Source: Massilia sp. BJB1822
GTDB taxonomy: Bacteria > Pseudomonadota > Gammaproteobacteria > Burkholderiales > Burkholderiaceae_D
DNA length: 64,000 bases
Direction of reading: 5' to 3'
Assembly: GCF_013369485.1 (NCBI RefSeq)
Contig: NZ_JABWEB010000022.1
Coordinates: 1 to 64,000, forward strand
Of the stretch, positions 25,139 to 35,900 are shown in pieces. How positions within the stretch are numbered: position 1 is the stretch's first letter; every line of letters starts with the position of its first letter. The translations under genes and the position numbers were made by a program. The notes beneath the pieces are model-generated. The model was not told the origin of the DNA. It saw nothing but the letters and a program-made list of their open reading frames with translations, and ran no database searches.

Positions 25139-26377
25139 ATGCTGAGAAATTATCTGCTCACGGCTTACAAGGTTTTCATGCGGCGCAAGCTGTTCACCGC
25201 CATCAACCTGCTGTGCATCGTGCTGACCCTGGTGGTCCTGCTGGTCGTCACGGCACTGGCGCAGGAAGCCTTCTACCCGCGCGGCGTGGAAGGCAAGAGC
25301 GACCGCATGCTGCAAGTGATCGAGCTGCGCGGCAGCGACGCCAAGGAAGAACGCATCCGCACCTCGCCCCCCGGTTTCAAGCTGATCGAGAAATACCTGA
25401 AGAACGTGCCCGGTGCGGAAGCGGTTGCGGCGGTCACCATGCCGGAACGCGTATCGGTGTACCAGGGCACGCAGCGCAGTGAGCTGATGCTGCGCCATGC
25501 CGACGCCGATTACTGGCGCATCATGAACTTCCACCTGCTGGCCGGCCGCCTGTTTACAGCCGACGATGTGGCCCAAGGCCGCTTTGTGGCCGTCATCAAC
25601 CAGTCCACCGCGCGCAAGCTGTTCGGCGAGCAAGCGCCGCTGGGGCGCAAATTCAGCAGCGCGGGCCAGAGCTTCGCGGTGATCGGCGTGGTGGAGGATG
25701 CCATGCATTTGAACGCCCTGTCCGATATCTGGGTACCGGTCACGACCTACCCTTCTACCCAGTACCGCGAGCAAATGTGGGGCAATTTCTCGGCCCTGAT
25801 CCTGGCGCGCAGCAGCGACGATCTGCCGCGCCTGCGCAAGGAGGTGAAACAGATTGCCAACGAAGTGAGCTTCGACGATCCGCGCGAATGGGCCAAGGCG
25901 CAGATGTGGGCCGACAGCAAGCCCGATCTGTACGCCCGCACGCTCTTGCAGCGCGAGGGCGACGATGGCGGCGGCAACCTCCTGCTGGCGGGCCTGGGCG
26001 GACTGATGCTGCTGTTCATGCTGCTGCCCGCTTTGAATCTGGTCAATCTGAATATGGGCCGGATGCAGGAGCGCAGCGCCGAGATCGGCGTGCGCAAGGC
26101 TTTCGGCGCCAGCAGCGCCCAGTTGGTGGCCCAGCTGGTGCTGGAAAATATTCTGCTCTGCCTGGCAGGTGGGGTGCTGGCGCTGGGCGGCGCCGCCCTC
26201 GCGCTGCACTGGCTGGAACTGTCGGGACTGATTCCTTATCTGCGCGTGGGCATCAACCTGGCCGTGTTTGGCTGGGGCTTGCTGATCACCGTAATCTTCG
26301 GCGTGTTGTCCGGCGTGCTGCCGGCCTGGAAAATGTCACGCCTCGACCCTGTTCACGCTTTGAAGGGAGCGATCTGA
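25139..26377 (+). CDS. ABC transporter permease 1 (MacB_PCD/FtsX type)
   Basis: The 412-residue protein has the four-TM FtsX/MacB layout: TM1 at about 20-42, a large periplasmic domain at about 45-280, then three TM helices ending '...FGVLSGVLPAWKMSRLDPVHALKGA'. The 'RSAEIGVRKAFGASSAQLVAQLVLENI' segment is the conserved coupling region. Its stop overlaps the next start (TGATG), so the two permeases are translationally coupled and probably form a heterodimer with two copies of the ATPase. Confidence 0.9.
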   Translation: MLRNYLLTAYKVFMRRKLFTAINLLCIVLTLVVLLVVTALAQEAFYPRGVEGKSDRMLQVIELRGSDAKEERIRTSPPGFKLIEKYLKNVPGAEAVAAVTMPERVSVYQGTQRSELMLRHADADYWRIMNFHLLAGRLFTADDVAQGRFVAVINQSTARKLFGEQAPLGRKFSSAGQSFAVIGVVEDAMHLNALSDIWVPVTTYPSTQYREQMWGNFSALILARSSDDLPRLRKEVKQIANEVSFDDPREWAKAQMWADSKPDLYARTLLQREGDDGGGNLLLAGLGGLMLLFMLLPALNLVNLNMGRMQERSAEIGVRKAFGASSAQLVAQLVLENILLCLAGGVLALGGAALALHWLELSGLIPYLRVGINLAVFGWGLLITVIFGVLSGVLPAWKMSRLDPVHALKGAI

Positions 26378-27579
26378 TGCTGCGCCATCTGCTCAAACTG
26401 ATCTGGAAACGCAAGAACCGTCATCTGATGCTGAGCGCCGAGATTCTGCTGGCCTTTCTCATCGTCTTCGCCATCGCCGCCTTTGCCGTGCGCAGCTATC
26501 AGCTCTACCATCTGCCGCTGGGGATCGACTACCGTCCGCTGTGGTCGGTGACGCTGCGCCCGGCCGCCGATGCGCCGATCGATCCGGCCAGCGGCATTTA
26601 CACGCAATTGCGCAGCAGCCTGCAAAGCCTGCCCGAAGTGGAGCAGCTGGCTTTCCTCACCTTCTCGCCCTACCGCACGGCCACCATGAGCGCCACCGTG
26701 GCCCTGCCCGATGGCAGCCGCGCGCAGAATTGCCATCTCCAGCTCATCAGCGACGACCTGGCCGCACTGGCCGGAGTGAAACTGGTGGAGGGCCGCGGCT
26801 TTTCGGCGGCCGACGACGGCGCCGCCATCACGCCGGTGCTGATCAACCAACGCATGGCGCAGAACCTGTTTCCGGGGCGTTCGGCCCTGGGCCAGCTGTA
26901 TGTCGAAGTCAACCTGAACAAGGCCGATGAAAAGTCGTTCCGCGTGGTGGGCGTGGTGGAGGAATTCCGCAGCCATGGCGAGTTCATGGCACCGGTCAAC
27001 TATGTGCTGAAGCGTTTCTCGCCCCTAAGCGAGAAGGACGGCCCGGAAACCGTGCTGCTCAAAGTGCGGCCTGGCACCGACCGCGCCTTCGAAGCAAGGC
27101 TGGAGCGTCAGTTGAAACTGCTGCGCAAGGACTGGCATTATGAAATCAAACCGCTCAGCGAAATGCGCGAGGACCGGCTGCGCAGTTCCATGATTCCGCT
27201 CGCCATCCTAAGCGTGATCGCAGCCTTCCTGCTGGCCATGGTGGCTTTCGGCCTGTTCGGCGTGCTGTGGCAAAACACCAGCCAGCGCATCCCCGAGATC
27301 GGCCTGCGCCGCGCCCTGGGCGCCAGCGCGGCCGACATCTATCGCCAGATCATGGCCGAGCAGCTGCTGCTCAGTTCCATCGCCATGCTGGCCGGCCTGG
27401 CCCTGCTGGTGCAGCTGCCGCTCACCGGCGCGCTGGGCGAAAGCCTGAACTGGCAGGTATTCCTGGCGGCGGCGGGGCTATCGATGCTGCTTATCTATCT
27501 GCTATCCTTGCTGTGCTCGCTCTACCCGGGCTGGCGCGCCAGCCGCCTGCACCCAGCGGCGGCCCTGCATTACGAATGA
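26377..27579 (+). CDS. ABC transporter permease 2 (MacB_PCD/FtsX type)
   Basis: The start is ATG 26377, overlapping the previous stop and behind GAAGGGAGCGATCTG; the frame stays open upstream only as read-through of permease 1 in another phase. The 400-residue protein again shows TM1, a periplasmic domain and three C-terminal TM helices, with 'RIPEIGLRRALGASAADIYRQIMAEQLLL' as the coupling motif and 'YPGWRASRLHPAAALHYE' at the end. It is divergent in sequence from permease 1, consistent with a heterodimeric exporter. Confidence 0.9.
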   Translation: MLRHLLKLIWKRKNRHLMLSAEILLAFLIVFAIAAFAVRSYQLYHLPLGIDYRPLWSVTLRPAADAPIDPASGIYTQLRSSLQSLPEVEQLAFLTFSPYRTATMSATVALPDGSRAQNCHLQLISDDLAALAGVKLVEGRGFSAADDGAAITPVLINQRMAQNLFPGRSALGQLYVEVNLNKADEKSFRVVGVVEEFRSHGEFMAPVNYVLKRFSPLSEKDGPETVLLKVRPGTDRAFEARLERQLKLLRKDWHYEIKPLSEMREDRLRSSMIPLAILSVIAAFLLAMVAFGLFGVLWQNTSQRIPEIGLRRALGASAADIYRQIMAEQLLLSSIAMLAGLALLVQLPLTGALGESLNWQVFLAAAGLSMLLIYLLSLLCSLYPGWRASRLHPAAALHYE

Positions 27580-27603
27580 ACGACCAAGGATATAAAAAGA
27601 TCG

Positions 27604-28998
27604 ATGGATTCTCCGCGCAAGCCCCGCATTCTGATTATCGATGACGACAGCGCCGTGCTGGTGTCGCTGCAACTGCTGCTCAAGCAGGCCGGTTTCGCGC
27701 CGCAGGGCTGCGACGATCCGGCCCAGGCGCTGGAGCTGCTGGCGCGCGAACCCTTCGATCTGGTGCTGCAGGATATGAACTTCTCGCTGCAGACCAGCGG
27801 CGCCGAAGGCCTGGAGCTGCTGGCCCGCATCCGCCAGGACTGGCCCGGCCTGCCGGTGCTGCTGATGACGGCCTGGGGGTCGATCGCGCTGGCGGTCAAA
27901 GGCATGCAGGCCGGCGCCGCCAACTTTTTCACCAAGCCCTGGGACAATACCCAGCTGGCCGAACTGGTGCGTTCGACGCTGGCGCTGGCCGCGCCGGCGG
28001 GGCAAGCCTGCCCGACGCGCCAGGAGCTCGACGCCAAATACGATTTCCGCGCCATCGTCGGCGAGCATCCCCGGCTGCTGCGCGTGCTGAGCACCATCGC
28101 CCAGGTGGCGGCCACGCGCGCGCCGGTGCTGATCCTGGGCGAGAGCGGCTGCGGCAAGGAACTGGTGGCCGACGCGCTCCACCGCAACAGCCCGCGCGCC
28201 GCGCTGGCGCCGGTCAAGATCAATATGGGGGCCATCACCTCCACCCTGTTCGAGAGCGAAATGTTCGGCCATGTGAAGGGCGCGTTCACCGATGCGCGCA
28301 GCGAGCGCAAAGGCCATATCGCCGCCGCCCACGGCAGCACCCTCTTCCTCGACGAGATCGGCGAATTGAACCGCGCCGACCAGGTCAAGCTGCTGCGCGT
28401 GCTGCAGGACCAGCACTATCTGCCGGTCGGCGCCAGCCGCAGCGAGCAGGCCGACGTGCGCGTGGTGTCGGCCACCAACCGCGAGCTGGCCGAGCTGGTC
28501 GCAGCAGGCGATTTCCGCGAAGACCTGTATTACCGCCTGAACCTGATCACCATCCGCCTGCCGCCGCTGCGCGAGCGGCGCAGCGATATCCCGCTGCTGG
28601 TGCGCCATATCGCGGCCGAACTGGCGGCCAGCTACGGCCTGCCCGACGCGCAACTGGCGCCGTCGGCACTGGATTGGCTGGCGGCCCAGCCCTGGCCCGG
28701 CAATATCCGCCAGTTGCGCCAGACGCTGGAACGCACCATGCTGCTGGCGGGCCGGCCGCAGCTCACGCAAGCCGACTTCATCGCCGCCAGCCAGCATGAC
28801 GAGGCGGCCAGCGCGCGCGGCCTGGGCACCGACGGCATGACCTTGGAACAGGTCGAGCGGCAAATGATCGCCAAGGCGCTCGACCAGCATCAGGGCAATA
28901 TCTCGCGCGTGGCCAAGGCGCTCGGCCTGAGCCGCACAGCCCTGTACCGCCGCCTGGAGCGCCATGGCCTGGGCACGCCAGCCCAGGAAGACGCATGA
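27604..28998 (+). CDS. NtrC-family sigma-54-dependent response regulator
   Basis: The 464-residue protein has a receiver domain (acidic pocket 'IIDDDSA', phospho-acceptor Asp57, Lys111), then a sigma-54 activator AAA+ domain with Walker A 'GESGCGKE' (179-186) and Walker B 'GSTLFLDEIGEL' (244-255). A Fis-type helix-turn-helix follows at the end ('GNISRVAKALGLSRTALYRRL'). The sigma-54 contact loop reads GAFTDA (226-231) instead of GAFTGA. It most likely activates the consensus sigma-54 promoter at the head of its own operon. The start has AAGGA 13 bases upstream, so spacing is not ideal. It overlaps the kinase gene by four bases. Confidence 0.92.
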   Translation: MDSPRKPRILIIDDDSAVLVSLQLLLKQAGFAPQGCDDPAQALELLAREPFDLVLQDMNFSLQTSGAEGLELLARIRQDWPGLPVLLMTAWGSIALAVKGMQAGAANFFTKPWDNTQLAELVRSTLALAAPAGQACPTRQELDAKYDFRAIVGEHPRLLRVLSTIAQVAATRAPVLILGESGCGKELVADALHRNSPRAALAPVKINMGAITSTLFESEMFGHVKGAFTDARSERKGHIAAAHGSTLFLDEIGELNRADQVKLLRVLQDQHYLPVGASRSEQADVRVVSATNRELAELVAAGDFREDLYYRLNLITIRLPPLRERRSDIPLLVRHIAAELAASYGLPDAQLAPSALDWLAAQPWPGNIRQLRQTLERTMLLAGRPQLTQADFIAASQHDEAASARGLGTDGMTLEQVERQMIAKALDQHQGNISRVAKALGLSRTALYRRLERHGLGTPAQEDA

Positions 28999-30404
28999 GC
29001 GTGCGCGGCAATCTGGCCAGCCTGAGCCGGCGTTTCTCGCTCTACCTGATCGTGCTGCATGCGCTGCTGTTCGGCCTGGCGCTGTTTCTGCTGCGCGAAC
29101 GGCCGCTGCTCTTTCTCGGCGCGGAGGCACTGATCCTGGCCAGCCTGGCGCTCGGCATGGGCCTGAGCCGGCGCGCGCTGGAACCGCTGGGCTATACGGC
29201 GCGCTTCCGCGACTTGCTGCAGGAGCAGAATTACGCGGCACGCCTGCTGCCCGGCAGCGGCAGCGAACTCAATGAACTGGCGGCGCTGTTCAACAGCCTG
29301 CTCGGCGCCCTGCACCAGGAACGGCTCAAGCTGGGCGAGCAGCAAGGCTTTCTCGACCGTCTGCTGGAGGCGACGCCAAGCGCCGTCATCGTGCTCGATT
29401 TCGACGGCAGGATCAGCCTGATGAATGCCTGCGCCCAGAGCCTGCTGGCGCTGGACGACGCCCCCGGCAAACCGCTGCGCGCCTGGCTCATGGGCGAAGC
29501 ACGCTGCCTGGGCGAAGCGGGCAGCGCGGCCCAGGCGCGCAGCCTGGCCCTGCTGGCCGAACTCGATGCGCTGCCGGCCGGCGAAAGCCGCCTGTTCAGC
29601 GATCCGGACGGACGGCGCTACCGCGGCCAGCGCGGCCAGTTCTTCGACCGCGGCTTCGCCCGCCATTTCCTGCTGGTCGACGAGCTGACCGAGGAACTGG
29701 AAAGTTCGGAGCGCGCCACCTATGAAAAGCTGGTGCGCGTGCTGGGCCACGAGGTCAACAATACCGTCGCCGCCACCGGTTCGGTGCTCGATTCCCTGCT
29801 CTACTACCGCAGCCAGCTGGCCGAACGCGACGGCGAAGATTTCGCCACGGCCATCACGGCCGTGAAGCGGCGCAATGCGCGCCTGGGCGAATTCATCGAG
29901 CGCTTCACGCGCATCGTCAAGATGCCGGCGCCGGAACTGCGCCCCGCCTCGCTGCAGGCGATTGCCGAGGACATCCTGTGGCTGTACCGCGAACCCTGCC
30001 GCAGCCGCGGCATCGCGCTCGGCTGGGAGGTGTGCGAGGACATCGCCGCGCTGCCGCTGGATAGCCAATTGCTGGAACAGGCGCTGCTCAACATCGTCAA
30101 GAATGCGATGGAGGCGGTGGAAGCGACCATGCGCGACACCGGCCAGGCCAGCGGCTATGTGCGTCTGGCGCTGCGGCGCGAAGGCGGCGGCGCCCGCCTC
30201 AGCATCGAGGATTCGGGCGGCCGCCTGGGCCTGGTGCCGCCGGGCCAGCTGTTCGCGCCCTTCTTCAGCACCAAGAAGGACGGCCAGGGCATCGGCCTGC
30301 TCTTCGTGCGCGAGGTACTGACCCGGCACGGCTTCCCCTACCGCCTGGCGGCCAGCGCCGACGGCGCCACCCGCTTCGACATCTGGCTGCCGGCGGCCGC
30401 CTGA
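28995..30404 (+). CDS. Sensor histidine kinase, partner of the NtrC-type regulator
   Basis: The 469-residue membrane kinase has two N-terminal TM helices (about 15-33 and 38-57) with almost no periplasmic loop, so it senses within or near the membrane. A linker, a PAS-like domain ('RLLEATPSAVIVLDFDGRISLMNACAQSLL') and the NtrB-like H-box 'VRVLGHEVNNTVAA' (His252) follow, then the N-box 'LLNIVKNAMEAVEA', G1 'SIEDSGGRLG' and G2 'KDGQGIGLLFV'. Its ATG overlaps the regulator's stop. The pairing with an ABC exporter suggests sensing of the exported compound or of envelope stress. Confidence 0.92.
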   Translation: MSVRGNLASLSRRFSLYLIVLHALLFGLALFLLRERPLLFLGAEALILASLALGMGLSRRALEPLGYTARFRDLLQEQNYAARLLPGSGSELNELAALFNSLLGALHQERLKLGEQQGFLDRLLEATPSAVIVLDFDGRISLMNACAQSLLALDDAPGKPLRAWLMGEARCLGEAGSAAQARSLALLAELDALPAGESRLFSDPDGRRYRGQRGQFFDRGFARHFLLVDELTEELESSERATYEKLVRVLGHEVNNTVAATGSVLDSLLYYRSQLAERDGEDFATAITAVKRRNARLGEFIERFTRIVKMPAPELRPASLQAIAEDILWLYREPCRSRGIALGWEVCEDIAALPLDSQLLEQALLNIVKNAMEAVEATMRDTGQASGYVRLALRREGGGARLSIEDSGGRLGLVPPGQLFAPFFSTKKDGQGIGLLFVREVLTRHGFPYRLAASADGATRFDIWLPAAA

Positions 30405-30492
30405 GCCTCCGGGCCGCGCGGCGCTTTGCCGCGCCACCCTTTTGCGGATTCGGCTAGCATGCCTGCGACGCCTCGACCTGGAAGGATGCGCA

Positions 30493-31257
30493 ATGGAACA
30501 GAAGTGGCCGCAACAATTGTGGGTGGTCCGGCATGGCCAAAGCGCCGGCAATGTGGCGCGCGACGCCGCCGAAGCCGCCGCCGGCTTGCTGATCGATATC
30601 GCCGAGCGCGATATGGACGTGCCACTATCCGCCCTGGGCCAGCAGCAGGCGCAGGCGCTGGGCCTGTGGTTCGGCGCCCTGCCCGAAGATGAGCAGCCCA
30701 CGGTGCTGCTGTTCTCGCCCTATCTGCGGGCGCGCGCCACGGCCGAAGCCATCCTCGAACATTTGCCGCGCGCCGAGCTGCTGGCCGTGAACGCCGACGA
30801 GCGCCTGCGCGAAAAGGAATTCGGCATCCTCGACCGGCTTACGCCGCTGGGCATTGCCGAGAAATATCCCGAGCTGCATGCGCAGCGCCGCCATGTGGGC
30901 AAGTTCTATTTTCGTCCGCCCGGCGGCGAAAGCTGGTGCGATGTGATCCTGCGCCTGCGCAGCGTGCTCGACACCATCACCCGCGAATACCGGCGCGAAC
31001 GCGTGCTCATCGTCGGCCACCAGGTCATCGTGATGTGTCTGCGCTATCTGCTCGAGCGCCAGGATGAAGCCGGCATTCTGGCGCTCGACCGCGCCGCCGA
31101 CGTGCCGAACTGCGGCGTCACTTCGTACCGCTTCAATCCAGCCCTGGGCAAGCAGGGCAAGCTCGAGCTGAATCTGGTGAACTTCCTGGCGCCGCTGGAA
31201 GCGCGCGGCACGCCCGTCACCGCCACGCCGGACGTGCCGGCCGCGCCCAAGTCCTGA
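30493..31257 (+). CDS. Histidine phosphatase family protein
   Basis: ATG 30493 follows AAGGATGCGCA; the frame is open further upstream without a site. The 254-residue protein belongs to the phosphoglycerate-mutase-like superfamily: 'LWVVRHGQSAGNVARD' gives the catalytic R-H-G, 'FSPYLRARATAEAIL' the second arginine, 'LREKEFGILD' the acidic residue, and 'VLIVGHQVIVMCLRYLLE' the second histidine. The substrate could be a sugar phosphate or a phosphoprotein; the sequence does not decide. It follows the kinase gene by 88 bases that include a GC-rich hairpin. Confidence 0.87.
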   Translation: MEQKWPQQLWVVRHGQSAGNVARDAAEAAAGLLIDIAERDMDVPLSALGQQQAQALGLWFGALPEDEQPTVLLFSPYLRARATAEAILEHLPRAELLAVNADERLREKEFGILDRLTPLGIAEKYPELHAQRRHVGKFYFRPPGGESWCDVILRLRSVLDTITREYRRERVLIVGHQVIVMCLRYLLERQDEAGILALDRAADVPNCGVTSYRFNPALGKQGKLELNLVNFLAPLEARGTPVTATPDVPAAPKS

Positions 31258-31287
31258 AGGCCACCCTCCTGAATTGCGGGCGGGGCA

Positions 31288-31325
31288 CAAAAAAACCGGC
31301 GCCTCCTTGCGGAGCACGCCGGTTT
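31288..31325 (-). terminator. Rho-independent terminator of the FadL-type gene
   Basis: AAACCGGCG / CGCCGGTTT arms with an inner CTCC / GGAG pairing are followed, in the minus direction, by a T-run. It lies just beyond the stop of the porin gene. Confidence 0.85.
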
Positions 31326-31370
31326 CGCCGCGCCGCGCTTCAGCCTGGGCCGAAGCGCGCTGCTTGTTGC

Positions 31371-32786
31371 TTAGAACTGGTGGTTGTACGCCACGCCCAG
31401 CAGTTGCAGGTGGGTCTGGTAAGTACCTTTGGTCAGTTCGCCGTTGCCGGTGCAGTTGTGCATCAGCGGGCTGCAGTTGTTGCGGTAGTTGGTGTTGCCA
31501 TCCTTGAAGGCCAGGTAGCTGTAAGCCAGGTCGATCGACGATTTTGGCGTCAGCTTGTAGTTCAGGCCCAGGGACAGCTGGTTGCGGTCGCTGTCCGGCA
31601 GTGCGGCGTGGCGCAGCTCGTCGCTGCGCACCGGCGCCTGGTCGTGGGCGATACCGCCGCGCAGGGTCAGCTTGTCGTCGAACTTGTAGTTCGCGCCCAG
31701 CGACACGCGCCAGGTGTTTTTCCAGTTCTGGCGGATCACTTCATCGCCTTCGCCGGTGTCGACGAACTGGATGTTCAGGTCTTTCAGACGCGAGTGGCGG
31801 GTCCATGTCACGTCGGCCATGCCGGCCCACTTGTCGTTGAACTGGTGGAAGGCGTTGACGGACAGGGTTTCCGGCGTGCGCAGCTCAACCAGGGCTGGCG
31901 AGTTTTTCTTGCGCGAAGCCGCTTGCAGCACCTTGTTGACCACCGGATCGGCCGTCACGCTGGAGAAGTCCCAGGTCGCGCCGCCTTTCAGCTTGTGCGA
32001 GATGGAGGAACGGTAAGCGATACCGAAGCGGGTGTCTTTGTCCAGGCTGAACAGATAGCCCACATTGAAGCCGAAGCCCCAATCCTTGCCGTTCATGGTG
32101 GCGTGACCGTCTTGCGCGGTGCGCAGCGCGGCTGGATTGCCGCCCAGGGCAGCGATCTGCTGGGCCATCGCGGTGCTGGCGCCGCTGGCGACCAGGGCTT
32201 GCACGGAACCAGGCACGTCCACGCCCTGGCCCAGCTTGGCTTTCATGAACTCGGCGCTGATGCCGAAGCCGAAAGCGTGCTGCTCATTGAGCTTGAAGGA
32301 AGCCGATGGGTTCAGGGTGATCGATTCCAGCTTGATATTGGTCAGCGCATAGCGGCCGGACCAGTTGTTGTCGTAATCGATTTTGGTGCCGTAAGGCACG
32401 AACATGCCCATGCCGACAGTCCATTGATTGTTCAGCTGGTGGCTCAGGTAGAACGATGGCGCGGCCACGGCGTTCGGCGCGTAGTCGCCCTGGGTCTGCA
32501 GGCCGCCGGTCGAGGTGCCGGTGAAGCGCTTGGAGCCGCTGTCGGCGAAGGTCGAATGCGGCACGACGACGGTCAGACCGCCGGTCGCCTGGGTGCCTTG
32601 CAGGCGGCTCAGGCCCGCGGCATTGGAGAAGATGGTGGAAGCATCGGCCGCTTCCGCGCCGTTGGCATCAGCCGTGCCTTGGGCGCCGACGCTCTGGGAA
32701 CCGAAACGGTAGCCGGATGCGGCCGCATTCATGGAGGCGGCCGCCAGGGCAGCCGCGATGATCAGGGACAGAGTGTTCTTATTCAT
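31371..32786 (-). CDS. OmpP1/FadL-family outer-membrane transporter
   Basis: The start is ATG 32786, giving a clear signal peptide ('MNKNTLSLIIAAALAAASMNAAAS'). The mature N-terminus 'GYRFGSQSVGAQGTADANGAEAADASTIFSNAAGLSRLQG' is the FadL hatch pattern (A-x-D-A-S-T-x-x-x-N-x-A-G). The rest is amphipathic beta-strands ending in Phe ('LGVAYNHQF'), as outer-membrane barrels do. The family takes up long-chain fatty acids and other hydrophobic molecules. It fits physiologically with oleate hydratase 10 kb away but is not in the same unit. The length of about 471 residues is normal. Confidence 0.9.
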   Translation of the reverse strand: MNKNTLSLIIAAALAAASMNAAASGYRFGSQSVGAQGTADANGAEAADASTIFSNAAGLSRLQGTQATGGLTVVVPHSTFADSGSKRFTGTSTGGLQTQGDYAPNAVAAPSFYLSHQLNNQWTVGMGMFVPYGTKIDYDNNWSGRYALTNIKLESITLNPSASFKLNEQHAFGFGISAEFMKAKLGQGVDVPGSVQALVASGASTAMAQQIAALGGNPAALRTAQDGHATMNGKDWGFGFNVGYLFSLDKDTRFGIAYRSSISHKLKGGATWDFSSVTADPVVNKVLQAASRKKNSPALVELRTPETLSVNAFHQFNDKWAGMADVTWTRHSRLKDLNIQFVDTGEGDEVIRQNWKNTWRVSLGANYKFDDKLTLRGGIAHDQAPVRSDELRHAALPDSDRNQLSLGLNYKLTPKSSIDLAYSYLAFKDGNTNYRNNCSPLMHNCTGNGELTKGTYQTHLQLLGVAYNHQF

Positions 32787-32904
32787 ATATGTATTAAGTC
32801 TCACTATTTTCACGGGTATGTCGGATCGCCGACGGCAGGAAGCCGCCGCGAACCGCGAGCATACACCATAAAATAAGAACGTACGTGCAAAAAAGTTAGG
32901 CAGC

Positions 32905-32935
32905 CAAAAAACAAAAGGGGCCATAGCCCCTTTTG
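32905..32935 (-). terminator. Rho-independent terminator of the RND operon
   Basis: The stem CAAAAGGGGC / GCCCCTTTTG with a 4-base loop is followed on the minus strand by six T. It lies 27 bases after the RND permease stop. Confidence 0.9.
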
Positions 32936-32961
32936 TTGCAAACTTGCTACCCAGTAACTTT

Positions 32962-35900
32962 CTATGCGCTAGCCTTGGCCGGGGTACGGCGTCCGCCGAT
33001 CAGCAGGAACAGGGCGCGCAAGCCGCGGAACAGGAGGCGCACGAAGACCAGGGTCAGCAGCGCCTCCACCAGCGTCAGCAGGAAGGCCACAATCGCCGGC
33101 CAGCGCGCCAGACGGCGCTGGAACTTGGCCGCCATGCGGTCGCGCGCGATCTCGATGCTGTCATAGAAGGTCGGCACCACCAGCAGGGTCAGGATGGTCG
33201 AGGTGATCGTGCCGCCGATGATGGCGATCGCCAGCGGACGGTAGAACTCGCCGCCCTCGCCCAGGCCGATGGCCACCGGCAGCATGCCGGCGATCAGGGC
33301 GAAGGTCGTCATCAGGATCGGGCGCAAGCGCATGCGGCCCGCATACATCAGCGCATCCTCGCGGTTAAAGCCCTCCTCCTCCCGCTTGCGCGCCGCATCG
33401 AGCAGCAGAATCGCATTCTTGGCCACCAGACCCATCAGCATGATGATGCCGATAAAGCTCATCAGGTTAAGCGTGCCGCCCGTCAAGATCAGGGCCACCA
33501 CCACGCCGATCAGGGACAGCGGCAGCGACAGCATCACCGCGCCCGGCGCCGTGAAGGAACCGAACTGCATCACCAGGATCAGGTACATCAGGCCGATGCC
33601 CGAGATCAGGGCGATGAACATCTGGGTGAACACTTCCTGCTGGTCCTTGCCGGCGCCGCCCAGGTCCAGGCCGTAGCCGGGCGGGAAGTCCATGGCTTTC
33701 GCCAGCTTCATGGCCTCGGCCGTCACTTCGCCCGAGGAACGGCCTTCGACGTTGGCCGAGACCGAAATCGAACGCTTGCCGTTCTTATGGCGGATGGTGG
33801 CCGGTCCCTTGCCCATGGTCACGGTGGCGATCTGGTCCAGCGGCACCATCTGGTTGGTGCCGGTGACGCCGATCGGCAGGCGCTCGATATTCTCGGCGCT
33901 GGTGCGGTCGTCCGGATGCAGGCGCACCGCCACATCGCGCGTCTCGCCGGTCGGATCGACCCAGTCGCCCACCTCGATGCCGGCAAAGGCCACGCGCAGC
34001 GATTGCGCCGCGTCGCCGGCCGAAATGCCCATGGAATTGGCCAGACCGCGGTTCAGCTCGATCTGCATCTCGTCTTTCGGATCGAGTTCGGACAGGCCGA
34101 CATCGACCGCGCCCGGCACCTGGCGCAGCTTGGCCATGAAATCGTTGGTGATCTGGATCAGCTTGCGCGAATCGGGGCCGGTGAATTCGATCTGCACCGG
34201 TTTGCGCGCATTATTCGACAAGTCGTCCAGCACCACGAATTCGCCGCCGACCAGCTGGGCCATCTTCTGGCGCAGCTCGATCGCCACCTCGGTGGCCGAG
34301 CGCTTGCGCTCATGCTTCTTGCCGATGTCGACATAGATGCGGCCGCCGCTCAGATTGACATAGGTGCTGGTGGCCTTGGTTTCCGGCAGTGTATGGGCCA
34401 TCTGGGCCGCCTTGTCCAGCTTCAGGCGGCTGTATTCCAGGCTGCTCGAGGACGGCGTGCGCACGTCGATGGCCAGGGTGCCGAAGTCGGACTTCGGCAG
34501 GAAGCTGGAGCCGCCCACGGTGGCTTGCAGGGCCAGCGCGGCGATGAAGCTGGCCAGCGCGATGGCGCCCATCCATTTACGGTGGTGCAGCGCCCAGGCG
34601 ATCACATGGCCGTAGCGGTCGGCCTGGCGGTCGAACCAGTGGTTGAACCTGTCCAGCACCTTGCCGATGCCTTTTTTCGGCGCCGTATGGTGGTCCGGCG
34701 GGTCGCCCCAGAAGGCCGACAGCATCGGGTCGAGCGTGAACGAGATGAACAGCGATACGGCCACCGAGCAGGTCACGGTCAGCGCGAAGGGACGGAACCA
34801 TTCGCCGGAGATGCCGGGCATGAAGGCTACCGGAATGAACACGGCCATGATGGAGAAGGTGGTGGCCGCCACGGCCAGGCCGATTTCGGCCGTGCCTTCG
34901 AGTGCTGCCTTGCGGCGGTCGGAGCCCAGCTGCATATGGCGCACGATGTTTTCCCGCACCACGATGGCGTCGTCGATCAGCACGCCGATCGCCAGCGACA
35001 GGCCGAGCAGGGTCATGAAGTTCAGGGTAAAGCCGCACAGCCAGACCGCGATAAAGGCCGCGATCACCGAAGTCGGCAGCGACAGCGCAGTGATCAGGGT
35101 CGAGCGCCAGGAATTGAGGAAGGCATAGACCACGAAAATGGTCAGCACGGCGCCGAACACCAGGGCTTCGATCACGTTGTTCAGGCTGCTTTGCGCATCC
35201 TTGCCACCATCCTGGGTCACTTCCATGGAGGTACCTTCCGGCAACTCCTTATTGATTTCCGCGACCAGCTTGCGCGTGGCCTTGGCCACACTGACAGTGG
35301 AGGCGTCGCGCGAACGGATGACGGAGATGCCGACATTCGACTTGCCGCTGCGCAGGCTCAGATTATTAATTTCGGCAAAACCGTCCTCGATCGTCGCCAA
35401 CTGGCCCAGGCGGATCACCTCATCGCCGCGGCGCTTGACCACCACGTCCTGGAATTCTTCGGGACGCTCGATGCGGCCCACCAGGCGGATGCTTTTCTCT
35501 TCCAGACTGCCGCGCACCTTGCCCACCGGCGCATTGGTATTTTGCAGGCGCAGGGCATTGGTCACTTCCGCCACCGAGACATTGAACTCGCGCAGCTTCT
35601 CGGCGCGCAGCAGCACCGACAGCTCGCGCCGCAGCGAGCCGTTGACGTTGACCACGGCCACGCCGTCGAGGGCGCGGAAGCGGTCGGCCAGCTGGTCTTC
35701 GGCCAGGCGCGATATCGCCGCATGCGACTGGGTGCGCGAGGAGATCGACAACTGCATCACGGGCTGGGCCGAGGGGTCGAAGCGCTGCAGGATCGGCTCG
35801 CGCATCTCGAGCGGCAGCTTATAGCGCACCGAGGCGATCGAATTGCGGATCTCGTCGGACGCTTCGATCAGGTTCTTGCTGAAGTTGAACTGCATCTCGA

